Source of the DNA: Limisoma sp963590405 | GTDB lineage: Bacteria > Bacteroidota > Bacteroidia > Bacteroidales > Muribaculaceae | Length of the DNA stretch: 25,622 nucleotides | Direction of reading: 5' to 3' | NCBI GenBank assembly: GCA_963590405.1 | Contig: CAVAPE010000031.1 | Span: 1 to 25,622 of the forward strand | Shown here: positions 6,736 to 15,424 of the stretch, in pieces | Layout of the letters: every line of letters starts with the position of its first letter | How positions within the stretch are numbered: position 1 is the stretch's first letter | Position numbers and translations under genes: made by a program | The notes under the pieces: model-generated | The model's database searches: none | What the model was told of the DNA's origin: nothing | Seen by the model: only the letters and a program-made list of their open reading frames with translations

Positions 6736-8559
6736 ATGAGATTGTACCGCTCCCTTATCCTGGCGATTTGTGCTTTTGTATTATGCATTTCGTGCAGCAA
6801 AACGCCTTCTGGGTCTGACCGCATTTCCAACGAAGAGGCGCTTCTTGATAGTGCTTCTTATCTCACGTCCATGTCGCGTGCCGATGAAGCGTTGCCGCTG
6901 CTCGACGAGGTAATCGGCAGTGCCGACGACGACACTCTTCGCGCTATGGCAACAGCCGAAAAGGCTAACACACTGCTCGCCTTGGGCAGAATGCAGGAGG
7001 CTTTGCCTGTGTGCCGAAAGGCAATAAGCGAAGGCATGCGGCTTGGCAATGACGAAATCCTCGTTAACCAATACTCTTCGTGCGGCGTTATCTATCGTCG
7101 CATCGGAATGCCCGACTCTGCTCTTTGGGCTTACCGCAAAGGTGTGGACGTGGCAAAGAAGGTGGATGCGAAGGACTATGTGGCAAATCTCTACAACAAC
7201 ATTGCGGTTATTTATGTGCAAACCGACCGCTACCGAGAGGGCATCGAATATACCGACTTGGCGGACAAATGGGCGCGCGAGGCTGGCGACAGCGTGGAAC
7301 TGTACTCATCTTTGGCTACCAAATCGGCGGCGATGCTGCGACAAAAGCAATACGCCAAGGCAGCAGAAGTAATCAGCAAGGAATTTGACCACATAATGCG
7401 CCTTGGCAGCGTGCCTTTGATTTTGAAGACGGCGTCGCCGATGCTCAGTGCATTTGTAAAGGCTAATCAACTCGACTCTGCTCGCCACTATCTCAATCTT
7501 GTTGCGCCGGCTCTTGCCAGTGTGCCGCCAGAAAGCAATGGCGCTTTGGGAATATGGGAGATTGAGGCGCAACTTTTGCATGCCGAAAAGAAATGGGATG
7601 AGGAGTTGAGGCTTTGGCAACGCATTGACACTCTCTCGCAGCAGAACCGCGGAATACCGCAATCGCGCATACTCTCGTCTATGGCTGATTGTTTGGCGAA
7701 TTTAGGCAAACCCTCTGATGCCTATCGTGCACTCAGCCGTGCCTATTTGTTGGCTGATTCGTTGAAAAACAACGATATTGACAAACAGATGTCGGAATTC
7801 AGTGTGCGCTATAAGACTCAGGAGAAGGAACTGCAAATTGAGCGTTTGCGCTCGGAAAAAGCCGACCAGCACGCACGTCTGATGACTGTTGTGTGGTCGT
7901 TGGTATTGCTCGCTGTATTGCTCGCAGTTGGCGTAGTTGTTGTGCTCTATCGCCGCCGCCTTACCAAGCAGAAATACGAATTGGATATGCGGCGCAGTTA
8001 CATTGATGGCTTAGAGGGTGAGCGTAAGCGCTTGGCAAAGGAACTGCACGATGGTGTGTGCAACGACTTGCTCGGCATACAGATGCTTATGGCTGCAGGT
8101 AGTGAAACGTGCAGCGACAAACTTACTGCCGTAACCCAAAATGTGCGGCAGATTTCTCACGAACTCATGCCGCCGTGTTTCGAAAATTGTGACCTCCTGA
8201 CCATTATCTCAGACTATGTGCAGAACTATCCGTTGCCTCATTGCAACGCCTCATTTACTTGCTCTGCCGGCAATATGCTTAACGACCTCGACAGGCTGAG
8301 AGCCTACGAACTCTACCGCATATTGCAAGAACTGCTGGGAAATGTGGCGCGCCACTCTTCTGCGCAGTATCTGAAAGTGGATATCTGTGAAGATGACGGC
8401 AAGTTGAAACTGACTGTTGAGAATGACGGTGCCAACAGCCGTCAGGACAACTCGGGCATCGGCAACCGCACAACGGAAGAACGTGTGCGTAGCATGAATG
8501 GTGATATAAAGACGACAGTTACCACTGACGGTATTTATCATGTTGAAGTGACATTGTGA
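6736..8559 (+). CDS. TPR-containing sensor histidine kinase (NarX/LiaS-type)
   Basis: Two-component sensor kinase of 607 aa. The N-terminal signal (LILAICAFVLCISC) ends in a Cys that could be lipidated. Residues about 30-375 are helical repeats of TPR type (for example NLYNNIAVIYVQTDRYREGI), expected in the periplasm. A coiled linker leads to one transmembrane helix at about 384-405. The HisKA_3 dimerisation domain carries the phospho-acceptor motif ELHDG with His438. A HATPase_c domain follows with the N-box Asn536 (ELLGNVARHS), G1 VENDGA (Asp564) and G2 GIGNRTTEERV. The open frame extends to a TTG at 6724, but ATG 6736 gives the better signal peptide. The response regulator starts 4 nt after the stop, so the two genes form one unit. 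The signal sensed is unknown; TPR sensors of this kind are common in Bacteroidetes. Confidence 0.9.
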   Translation: MRLYRSLILAICAFVLCISCSKTPSGSDRISNEEALLDSASYLTSMSRADEALPLLDEVIGSADDDTLRAMATAEKANTLLALGRMQEALPVCRKAISEGMRLGNDEILVNQYSSCGVIYRRIGMPDSALWAYRKGVDVAKKVDAKDYVANLYNNIAVIYVQTDRYREGIEYTDLADKWAREAGDSVELYSSLATKSAAMLRQKQYAKAAEVISKEFDHIMRLGSVPLILKTASPMLSAFVKANQLDSARHYLNLVAPALASVPPESNGALGIWEIEAQLLHAEKKWDEELRLWQRIDTLSQQNRGIPQSRILSSMADCLANLGKPSDAYRALSRAYLLADSLKNNDIDKQMSEFSVRYKTQEKELQIERLRSEKADQHARLMTVVWSLVLLAVLLAVGVVVVLYRRRLTKQKYELDMRRSYIDGLEGERKRLAKELHDGVCNDLLGIQMLMAAGSETCSDKLTAVTQNVRQISHELMPPCFENCDLLTIISDYVQNYPLPHCNASFTCSAGNMLNDLDRLRAYELYRILQELLGNVARHSSAQYLKVDICEDDGKLKLTVENDGANSRQDNSGIGNRTTEERVRSMNGDIKTTVTTDGIYHVEVTL

Positions 8560-8563
8560 CATT

Positions 8564-9217
8564 ATGGAGAAAAATCACCACCCGCACTTGCTCGTCGTTG
8601 ACGACCATCCTATTGTGCGTGAGGGCATAAAGGCACTCTTGGCATCTGTCATACCTGTCGGCCATATCCATGAGGTTGCCGATGGGGAAGAGGCTATGCA
8701 GATTGTGCAGACTGTCAGAATCAGCATTGCCGTCATCGATTTGGAAATCCCTGGTATTAGCGGTTTTCAGTTGATTGAACGCATGAGGCAGCGTCCTTTT
8801 CCTCCTCGTATCGTTGTGTACACGATGCACGAAGAGCCTTGGGTAGTTGCCCGATTGCAAGAAACAGAAGTGGATGCGATAGTGCTCAAAGGCGACAATC
8901 CGCGCGAGATTGTAACCGCTGTGGAATCGGTGAAAGCGAGGCTGCGCTACTACAGTCCACGATTTGCCTCGCTTGTAGAAAACTCCGCTCCCTTGCTCAC
9001 TCTGCGGGAATCGGAAGTGCTTTCGTTGCTTGCCGCTGGGCATACGTCGCACGAAGTGGCAGACCGGCTTTTTGTCAGCGAAAATACCATCGAATACCAC
9101 CGCAAGCAAATCCTTCGCCGATTGGGGGCTCGCAACAATGTGCAGGCAATCGCTATCGCAATGCAGAAAGGACTTATGCCTCCGTCGTCAGATATTGCGC
9201 ACTACTCTTTCCCGTAG
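8564..9217 (+). CDS. NarL/LuxR-family DNA-binding response regulator
   Basis: Cognate response regulator of 217 aa. The receiver domain (residues about 8-125) has acidic residues Asp13-Asp14, phospho-acceptor Asp59 in VIDLEIPG, the Thr in VVYTMHEE and the Lys in AIVLKGD, so all switch residues are present. The C-terminal LuxR-type helix-turn-helix begins LTLRESEVLSLLAAG and contains ENTIEYHRKQILRRLGA. The start ATG 8564 is 4 nt after the kinase stop. The kinase's HisKA_3 type and the NarL output match as a family pair. Likely targets are the neighbouring promoters that share the TTGYGCTT-N4-TGTAATTT sequence, including its own operon; this is inference. Confidence 0.93.
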   Translation: MEKNHHPHLLVVDDHPIVREGIKALLASVIPVGHIHEVADGEEAMQIVQTVRISIAVIDLEIPGISGFQLIERMRQRPFPPRIVVYTMHEEPWVVARLQETEVDAIVLKGDNPREIVTAVESVKARLRYYSPRFASLVENSAPLLTLRESEVLSLLAAGHTSHEVADRLFVSENTIEYHRKQILRRLGARNNVQAIAIAMQKGLMPPSSDIAHYSFP

Positions 9218-9287
9218 TTTTTCCGTCAGTTGCCGCACTTTCATTTTCGTTTGTCAAAGATTGTTGCGCTTCAGTTGTAATTTAGTG
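9212..9287 (+). promoter_or_regulatory. Putative control region of the C10 protease gene
   Basis: Second copy of the sequence set seen at 6644-6718. It has CCGTAGTTTT at 9212-9221 (overlapping the regulator's stop codon), TCGTTT at 9247-9252, and TTGCGCTT (9264-9271), 4 nt, TGTAATTT (9276-9283). TAATTTAG at 9278-9285 is one mismatch from TAnnTTTG. It ends about 30 nt before ATG 9315. Confidence 0.45.
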
Positions 9288-9314
9288 TCAGAAATCAACA
9301 CTAAATTAAATATT

Positions 9315-12152
9315 ATGAACAATTTACGACAACTTGCACTATTGTCGCTGGTAGTTGCCGCAAGCGCTTCGGCATCCAGTTTGACTGACCGTGCATCAAG
9401 TAAGGCAGAGGCCTTCCTCGCAGAAAAAATGGGAGAGAAGGCAAAAGGCGGCAAATTGGCGTTTGCAACGACATCTGCTGACAAACACATCAAGAGTGTG
9501 AAAAAGCAACAGAGCGCGGACTATTGCGCCTACCTCGCTCCCGATGGCGGCTATGTGCTGATGATGGCTAATGGCGACGATTTTCAGGTGCTTGGCTATT
9601 CTACCGAGGCGCATTTTTCATTCGACAACATGCCGGAGGCGTTGCAGGAATGGATGGCTGATTACAGGGAGGCAAAAGCCTCGACAGGAGTGGCAAACAC
9701 TTATCCTACGCCGACTGTCGCACCTGTGGCTCCGATGATAAAGACAAAGTGGGGGCAGGATGCACCGTTCAACCGCAAATGCCCGAAATACAACGGCAAT
9801 AATATGCTTACTGGCTGTACAGCCACGGCGATGGCTCAGATTCTTAACTACTACAAGTCGAACTCTAAGGGCTACGACGCGTTGGAGTATGTCAACGAGG
9901 GCGTGGGCAACAAGGAATTATCTGTCGATTACACCAAGATAAGTTACGATTGGGCGAATATGCTTGACGTGTATGAGGAAGGCGCGTATACCGACGCGCA
10001 GGCCGACGCTGTCTCGCTGCTCATGTATGAGGCTGGAGTGTCGTGCAAGGCGAAATACGATGTGTCGTGGTCGGGGACGGGTGAGACGAGTGCCGCCATT
10101 CCGTATGTCGGCTTCAACCGTTACTACGACTACAATTGCGAGATCTGGACACGCGACTGTGTGCCTACTGCGTTGTGGATGACGATTATCCAAAATGAAC
10201 TAACAGCTGGCCGCCCAATTCTTTATTCAGGATTCAATGGCGCAACCGGACATGCGTTTGTAATCGACGGCATTGATGCCGAGAACAACGTACATATCAA
10301 CTGGGGATGGGAAGGCAGTTGCGATGGCTACTACGATGTGACCTACTGCAAGGCACCCGACGAATATCGCGGATACTATTATCAACAACAGATGCTCGTG
10401 GGGCTACGTCCGCGCACGGTTGAGGACGCTCCTTATACGGAGGGGCTGAAACTGATAGGCTTCAACTATGTTGACGGCAAATGCCGATATGGGACTGTCA
10501 CAACCAATTTCTATGAGACCGACAAGGTCTATACGTTCACGATGGGGCTAATGCAGAATGGTGTGACAAAATATATCCGTAAGGATTACGAATATGCCAA
10601 AATGGGCTGCTATCCTTATATGGGTGAAGGTTATGAGTACGGCGACTGGACTGACGCTGCTGGCAATGAAAAACCGACTTTTGCCAACGGCGACTATGAG
10701 CTGACTGTCTATTACAAGGAGCGCAACACGGAGAATCCATGGGTGGCGCTGCCTGCACGCGAGGGTATGCGCACAATGGTGAATATCAATGGTGACGACT
10801 GGACATACACGACTCCGCTACTCGAAAAGTATGCTGTGCAGACAGGAAAAATCCTTTCCATTGAGCCAGCGACGGAACTAATCGGCAAGGCTCCGCTTTA
10901 TCTTACGGTAACCGTACAGGACGAATCGCACCGTCTTCCAGGCATAAATAGAGTAATTGGATTCAGATTTACCGATGTGGAGACTGGGGCGGTCTATGAT
11001 GCCAGCGGCAATCAGTTTGACGGATATTATTCCGACCTTATGGAGCGGAAAACGTTCTGCATGAGTCCGACGAATGAAAAAGGCTTTATGCTGCCGGGTG
11101 GAACATATAAAGTTCTGTTGAATAACGAAAACAGTGTAGAATATACTTACGATGAGGAGTTTCAACTTGAGGTGCAGCCAGCGGTGGACTATCCGATTCT
11201 TGACAGCACGAAAGACCTGTACACCGAATATGGCGCAACATATTATTGGGGCTCAAAGGTGTGGCTGTGGAACAGAGCGGCAAGAAATTCGGTCAACAAG
11301 ATGGACGGCAATGTGAATATGAGCGTCTACGCCAAGTCTGTAGAAACTGGCGAGGAGGTGCGCCTCTGCACGTTTGCCGACGTGCCAGTGCCGTCAGACG
11401 ATAAATATTATTTCTATGTGCCAAACAGTCTCTATCCGTTGGAAGGCTCTTACGAACTCTCGATGCGCTACTCCACTCCCGATGGTGAGCGCGGACTGCT
11501 TAACCCTGATGCCGAGAAGCAGATAATCACGATTTTGGCTTCAGAATCGACTTCCATTCCGAAAATTGAGGCAACAGAAACGAATTTGCCCAACACGGAG
11601 TATCTACCCAAGGAAGAGCAGCAGACGCTCAGTGTGCCGATGACTAACAATGCCACAAAGGATTTCAACGGCTCGGTCGTTGCTTCGTTCTATTGCGAGG
11701 AAACGGGAAAATATCTTGAGGTGGAAATTCCGAATGTTGAAGTGAAGGCTGGGGTAAGCGCTACCGTCGATGTGCCTGTCACATTTTCCGAAAATGGTGT
11801 TTACACAATGCAGATGAATGCCATTCCTGCCTATGTATCTTCCGATGCTGTTGGCACAACGTATGTGACTGCTCCCAACGGCGCTCCTGTTGGCTATCGC
11901 ATCGGAGTGGGAGAGTCTTCTGTAAGAAACGTTTCGGTTGCTACGCCTAAAATCTATCCCAATCCAGTGGCTGATTCTTTCTGCATCAAAGGCATTTCGG
12001 AAGCGACGGCGGTGAGAATCTATTCAGCGGCGGGCGTGACCATACTTGAAACTGTCGCTGATGCTAATCAAAGCATCGATGTAAGGTCATTGCCGAATGG
12101 CATCTATTTCGTCCAAATAGGAACGACCGTAGAGAAATTGGTGAAGCGGTAA
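9315..12152 (+). CDS. Secreted C10 cysteine protease with type IX sorting domain
   Basis: Papain-like endopeptidase of family C10 (streptopain SpeB, interpain A), 945 aa. Signal peptide at about residues 1-20 (ALLSLVVAASASA). A Spi/C10-type pro-domain runs to about 140, with the DYCAYLAPDGGYVLMMANGDD pattern read across 9518-9580. The catalytic Cys168 is in LTGCTATAMAQIL and the catalytic His313 in TGHAFVIDGID, followed by INWGWEGSCDGYY. A long region of beta-sandwich character (about 370-870) separates the protease from a C-terminal sorting domain (YPNPVAD... IYSAAG... LPNGIYFVQI... KLVKR) typical of type IX secretion cargo. The open frame extends back to 9030, but that part overlaps the regulator gene, and ATG 9315 gives a clean signal peptide. 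C10 enzymes degrade host or dietary proteins. Position behind the two-component pair suggests regulated expression. Confidence 0.93.
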   Translation: MNNLRQLALLSLVVAASASASSLTDRASSKAEAFLAEKMGEKAKGGKLAFATTSADKHIKSVKKQQSADYCAYLAPDGGYVLMMANGDDFQVLGYSTEAHFSFDNMPEALQEWMADYREAKASTGVANTYPTPTVAPVAPMIKTKWGQDAPFNRKCPKYNGNNMLTGCTATAMAQILNYYKSNSKGYDALEYVNEGVGNKELSVDYTKISYDWANMLDVYEEGAYTDAQADAVSLLMYEAGVSCKAKYDVSWSGTGETSAAIPYVGFNRYYDYNCEIWTRDCVPTALWMTIIQNELTAGRPILYSGFNGATGHAFVIDGIDAENNVHINWGWEGSCDGYYDVTYCKAPDEYRGYYYQQQMLVGLRPRTVEDAPYTEGLKLIGFNYVDGKCRYGTVTTNFYETDKVYTFTMGLMQNGVTKYIRKDYEYAKMGCYPYMGEGYEYGDWTDAAGNEKPTFANGDYELTVYYKERNTENPWVALPAREGMRTMVNINGDDWTYTTPLLEKYAVQTGKILSIEPATELIGKAPLYLTVTVQDESHRLPGINRVIGFRFTDVETGAVYDASGNQFDGYYSDLMERKTFCMSPTNEKGFMLPGGTYKVLLNNENSVEYTYDEEFQLEVQPAVDYPILDSTKDLYTEYGATYYWGSKVWLWNRAARNSVNKMDGNVNMSVYAKSVETGEEVRLCTFADVPVPSDDKYYFYVPNSLYPLEGSYELSMRYSTPDGERGLLNPDAEKQIITILASESTSIPKIEATETNLPNTEYLPKEEQQTLSVPMTNNATKDFNGSVVASFYCEETGKYLEVEIPNVEVKAGVSATVDVPVTFSENGVYTMQMNAIPAYVSSDAVGTTYVTAPNGAPVGYRIGVGESSVRNVSVATPKIYPNPVADSFCIKGISEATAVRIYSAAGVTILETVADANQSIDVRSLPNGIYFVQIGTTVEKLVKR

Positions 12153-12180
12153 ATAGTTAGGCTTGTAAAAACACACAAAA

Positions 12181-12213
12181 GAAAGGGCTGCGTCGTTGTG
12201 ATGCAACCCTTTC
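12181..12213. terminator. Bidirectional terminator between protease and RelA/SpoT-like gene
   Basis: GAAAGGG (12181-12187) pairs with CCCTTTC (12207-12213), extended after one mismatch by TGC/GCA. It lies between two convergent genes. The minus-strand flank is T-rich (CTTTTGTGTGTTTTT) and serves the plus-strand-poor side better, so it may work in both directions. Confidence 0.7.
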
Positions 12214-12215
12214 TG

Positions 12216-13079
12216 TTATTTCTTGCCGGCTTTCTTTAGGTCGGCTTCCAATAGGGTTAAGTTGAGGTCGTGGATTTCAATCTTGTTTGCGAGAAACAAA
12301 AGGTTGTCGTAGGTCAGCGGCATTGCTTCGTCTTGATTTAGCAGACTTAGAATCAGCACCATGCGGTCGGTGGAAAGCAACCGTTCAGCGAGATCGGGAT
12401 GCTCGTGCAGATAATCGTTGACCGTAGGCGAGAAATCGTTGTCGGCAAGACGGATGCGCAACTTGTTGCGCAGCATGGCGCGGTAGTTGCCTTGCAGGCA
12501 GTTGCGGAAAGCCATCTCGTGGAAGAGCGATTTCATACCCCATTCCACAGTTTCAAGAGTGGCAATCATACCGTTAAGTGTGCGGCTGAACTGCCCAAAC
12601 TCTGCCCAGTCTTCCTGACATTTGTAGCGAAGGTCGTGTTCCACCTCGTGCCATCCTTCTGAGAATGTGGTGCGGATTTGCACCTCGTATGTGTTGTCGA
12701 TGTATTGGGCATATTCTTTAGGTAGACATCTGCGGAAATCGTCAACGAACTCCTCTGGAATTTTCTTAGTGAGATTCAGACGCTGGGGACAAAAGGTCGA
12801 CAGTCCGTGCTCGTCGATGGCGGACTCCACAACGTCCTCGCTCCCGAGGAATATCGCCATTGCTTCAACATCGTCAGGAAAGTAGAGCACAAAGCGCAGT
12901 CCAATCATATCTTGGATTTTCGACTTGCCAGAAATGTACTTCTCGCCCTTAATCTGCATCTTGTGTCCCAACGACTCAACAGATTTGATGCGCGAAAACA
13001 GGCGGAACATCATGCCGCTCTGTTTCACCTTCCGTGTCAGTTCCGACTTCAGTTGTATTGCAATGTCGTTAAGTTCCAT
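12216..13079 (-). CDS. RelA/SpoT-domain protein, possibly non-canonical
   Basis: Cytosolic 287-aa protein with a RelA/SpoT nucleotidyltransferase-like domain. Matching segments are RIKSVESLGHK followed by IQDMIGLRFVLYFPDD (residues about 55-70; usual pattern DxxGxR) and YEVQIRTTFSEGWHEVEHDLRYK (131-153; usual EIQIRT...WAE..H..YK). The Tyr-x-x-x-His segment that normally precedes EIQIRT and binds the acceptor nucleotide was not found; LPKEYAQYIDNT stands there instead. There is no HD hydrolase, TGS or ACT domain. The C-terminal 100 residues are helical and unassigned. It starts 5 nt after the phosphatase gene, as the last gene of the STAS/PP2C operon. It could be a small alarmone synthetase with an unusual site or a binding-only relative. 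Family assignment is sound, activity uncertain. Confidence 0.8.
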   Translation of the reverse strand: MELNDIAIQLKSELTRKVKQSGMMFRLFSRIKSVESLGHKMQIKGEKYISGKSKIQDMIGLRFVLYFPDDVEAMAIFLGSEDVVESAIDEHGLSTFCPQRLNLTKKIPEEFVDDFRRCLPKEYAQYIDNTYEVQIRTTFSEGWHEVEHDLRYKCQEDWAEFGQFSRTLNGMIATLETVEWGMKSLFHEMAFRNCLQGNYRAMLRNKLRIRLADNDFSPTVNDYLHEHPDLAERLLSTDRMVLILSLLNQDEAMPLTYDNLLFLANKIEIHDLNLTLLEADLKKAGKK

Positions 13080-13084
13080 AAGGA

Positions 13085-15424
13085 TTACAGATTTTTGCTC
13101 ATCGTGAGGATATTCACTCCGTTGATGCGCTGGTAGGTTACATGGTCCATAATCTCTTTCACGAGGAAGATGCCGAGGCCGCCAATCGGACGGTCGTTAA
13201 GTTCAAGCGTAATGTCGGCAGTCTCCGCCTGTAGTGGGTCGAAGAGCACACCGCAGTCTTTCAGGATGAAATCAACATGCTTTTTGTCGGGAGCCCATTT
13301 AGCCTTCAGTGAGATAGGTTTTGTAACGCCTTCTGGGTAAGCATATTGGATGACGTTGACAAGAGCCTCCTCAAGGGCAAGGTTGATGGAATTTTTCAAT
13401 GCAGAATCCATCCCCAAGTCGTTGGCTACGTCATCTACAAATGGAACAAGTTTCGACGAGTCTTCCAAGTTATTGGTTATTATGAGTTCCTTCATGATAG
13501 TCTTGTTTATGTTGTTGTCGTTAATTCTAAAGCAAAGTAATGTCAAGTCGTCGCTCTGCTCGGCATCGCCGACAAAGGCTGCCAAATCGCTCGAAATACC
13601 TTCGATTATGCCTTTCGCCGTATGGATGGCAAGTGTCTTGGCAGTGTCGATGGTGCGTTGCTCGCCGTACTGCTCTTTGCTGATATTCTCAGCCTCGGTC
13701 AGTCCGTCGGTGTAGAGAAGCATTGCGCTGCCTTTCGGCAGAACCATTGTCTGGCTCTTGTAGTCATAGTCGCGAATCACACCAAGCGGCAAGTTGCATT
13801 CCACTTCCTGATAGATTGCCTCTCCGTCCTTGCCGATGATTATCGGAGCATTGTGACCAGCGTTGCAGAAGGTCATTTTGCCCGAGGTGAGGTCAATTTC
13901 TCCAGCGTAGAACGTTACAAACATGTCCGAATCATTGTTCTCGGTAATGGCGTTGTTCAGTTGGCTTACAATCTGCGCTGGCGTATTCACCGTGTTGGAA
14001 ATGGTACGGAACAGCGTGCGTGTAATAGCCATCACGAGCGAGGCAGGGATGCCTTTGCCCGAAACGTCGCCGATGGCGAAAATCAGTTTGCCGTCTTTTA
14101 TGATAAAGTCATAGAAGTCGCCGCCCACTTCCTTGGCAGGCTTCAATGATGCAAACAATTCCAGTTCGTCGCACTCATGGAACGGTGAGAAATTCGTAGG
14201 CACGAGGCTCATCTGTATGCCGCGAGCAATCGATAGTTCACTCTCAATCTTTTCCTTGGCGCGTGCGTTGGTTTCAAGTTCCTTCGTGTAGAGTTTCAGT
14301 GAGTGCTGCATGTGGGCAAACGCATCGTGGAGTTTGCGCAGGTCGTCCTTGGTCTCAACCTCGGGCAGTGGCACGTTGAATTTGCCTCGCGCAATCTGGT
14401 AAGCCACGTCGGTAAGTTCCTTGAGGGATTTCGACATATACTTGACAAGGATGCGGATGCAGATGCAGAGCAACAGCAGACCCACGAGGAAGATGGCTGC
14501 TATGGTCAGCGTCGTTGTGCCGAGATTTTTCATCACGTCGCGGTAGCCGTTCACGTTGCACACCGACCAGCCTGTACGTTTCAGCGGAGCGTAGCAAATC
14601 AATACTTTTGTTCCGTCGTATTCACTTTTCATCGTGCCTTGTTCGCCGGCTGTCATTCGTCGACCTACCTCAGCAAAGAGTTTGTTGTTAAGTCGCTTAG
14701 CGTTGTCGAAGATGTTCGTGTGGAAAATCAGCGATTTGTCGGGATGCGCCAGATATTGCCCCTCCTTGGTTAGGATGAAGGAATAACTGTTTTGGTATGG
14801 ACGCATCTTGTTGATGTCGATTGTTAGGTCGACAAGTGCGACATCGGCGAGAAGCACGGCGTAGATGTTTCCGTGATTGTCGAAACACGGCCACACATAC
14901 GAGGTCATAAGATCCTTCTTGTTGTTGTAGTCGAGATAGGGGTCTGTCCAAAAACCGTGGCGCTTTTCGTAGGCACTTTTATACCACGACCTTTGTGTGT
15001 AGTCGCCATAATCCTCAGGCACATGGAGAAGGGTGATGTTGTCACCTTTCCGGTATGCATATTCAAAAAACAGGTGTCCCTTGTGTTTGAAAAAGTCGGG
15101 ACGAAATGCTATGCCCACGCCCTTCAGCAGTTTGTTGTTAGCCAAAACGCGCGCTGCAATATTCATCATGGAGTCGGGACGAGAGGTGAGGTCTTCAACC
15201 TGTCCCTCGGTCAGTTTTAAGGCTGTCTCCACTTCGGCAAGTTCATTGTCAATCTTGAGAATGATGTTTTGCTGAAGTTCCGACGTGTACTGCACGGCTT
15301 GTTTCTCCTCCCGCTGACGGCTGTAGGAGCCCGACACGAAAGCGATACAGGCAAAGATTACAGTGGTGAGCGTGAGGATGTAGAATGTTAGCCGCGCAGA
15401 GAATGAGCTAAAAATCTGTCTCAC
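13085..15424 (-). CDS. Cache-HAMP-PP2C (SpoIIE) phosphatase fused to RsbW-like ATPase
   Basis: Membrane signalling protein of 779 aa. TM1 is at about 11-31, an extracytoplasmic Cache sensor at about 32-300 (RSWYKSAYEKRHGFWTDPY is typical), TM2 at about 305-327 and HAMP at 328-380, followed by a short coiled coil. The PP2C/SpoIIE phosphatase domain (about 395-635) has metal ligands in VGGDFYDF (Asp436), GDVSGKG (Asp453), YTDGLTE (Asp573) and QSDDLTLL (Asp626 region). The C-terminal GHKL ATPase (about 645-779) resembles RsbW/SpoIIAB, with the N-box LALEEALVN (Asn690), G1 DCGVLFDP and G2 GGLGIFLVKEIMD. Thus RsbU-like phosphatase and RsbW-like kinase modules lie on one chain. The start is GTG 15424, overlapping the STAS gene stop (TAGTG). 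An internal ATG at the head of the ATPase (MKELIITNN) could allow a separate product. Confidence 0.9.
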   Translation of the reverse strand: MRQIFSSFSARLTFYILTLTTVIFACIAFVSGSYSRQREEKQAVQYTSELQQNIILKIDNELAEVETALKLTEGQVEDLTSRPDSMMNIAARVLANNKLLKGVGIAFRPDFFKHKGHLFFEYAYRKGDNITLLHVPEDYGDYTQRSWYKSAYEKRHGFWTDPYLDYNNKKDLMTSYVWPCFDNHGNIYAVLLADVALVDLTIDINKMRPYQNSYSFILTKEGQYLAHPDKSLIFHTNIFDNAKRLNNKLFAEVGRRMTAGEQGTMKSEYDGTKVLICYAPLKRTGWSVCNVNGYRDVMKNLGTTTLTIAAIFLVGLLLLCICIRILVKYMSKSLKELTDVAYQIARGKFNVPLPEVETKDDLRKLHDAFAHMQHSLKLYTKELETNARAKEKIESELSIARGIQMSLVPTNFSPFHECDELELFASLKPAKEVGGDFYDFIIKDGKLIFAIGDVSGKGIPASLVMAITRTLFRTISNTVNTPAQIVSQLNNAITENNDSDMFVTFYAGEIDLTSGKMTFCNAGHNAPIIIGKDGEAIYQEVECNLPLGVIRDYDYKSQTMVLPKGSAMLLYTDGLTEAENISKEQYGEQRTIDTAKTLAIHTAKGIIEGISSDLAAFVGDAEQSDDLTLLCFRINDNNINKTIMKELIITNNLEDSSKLVPFVDDVANDLGMDSALKNSINLALEEALVNVIQYAYPEGVTKPISLKAKWAPDKKHVDFILKDCGVLFDPLQAETADITLELNDRPIGGLGIFLVKEIMDHVTYQRINGVNILTMSKNL

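Noticed and set aside
9030..9314. In-frame upstream extension of the C10 protease reading frame
   Set aside because: It lies inside the response-regulator gene in another frame, has no sensible protein character and would bury the signal peptide that begins at ATG 9315.
13346..14149. Several plus-strand frames opposite the PP2C/ATPase gene
   Set aside because: They are complementary-strand shadows of a gene with intact phosphatase and ATPase motifs.
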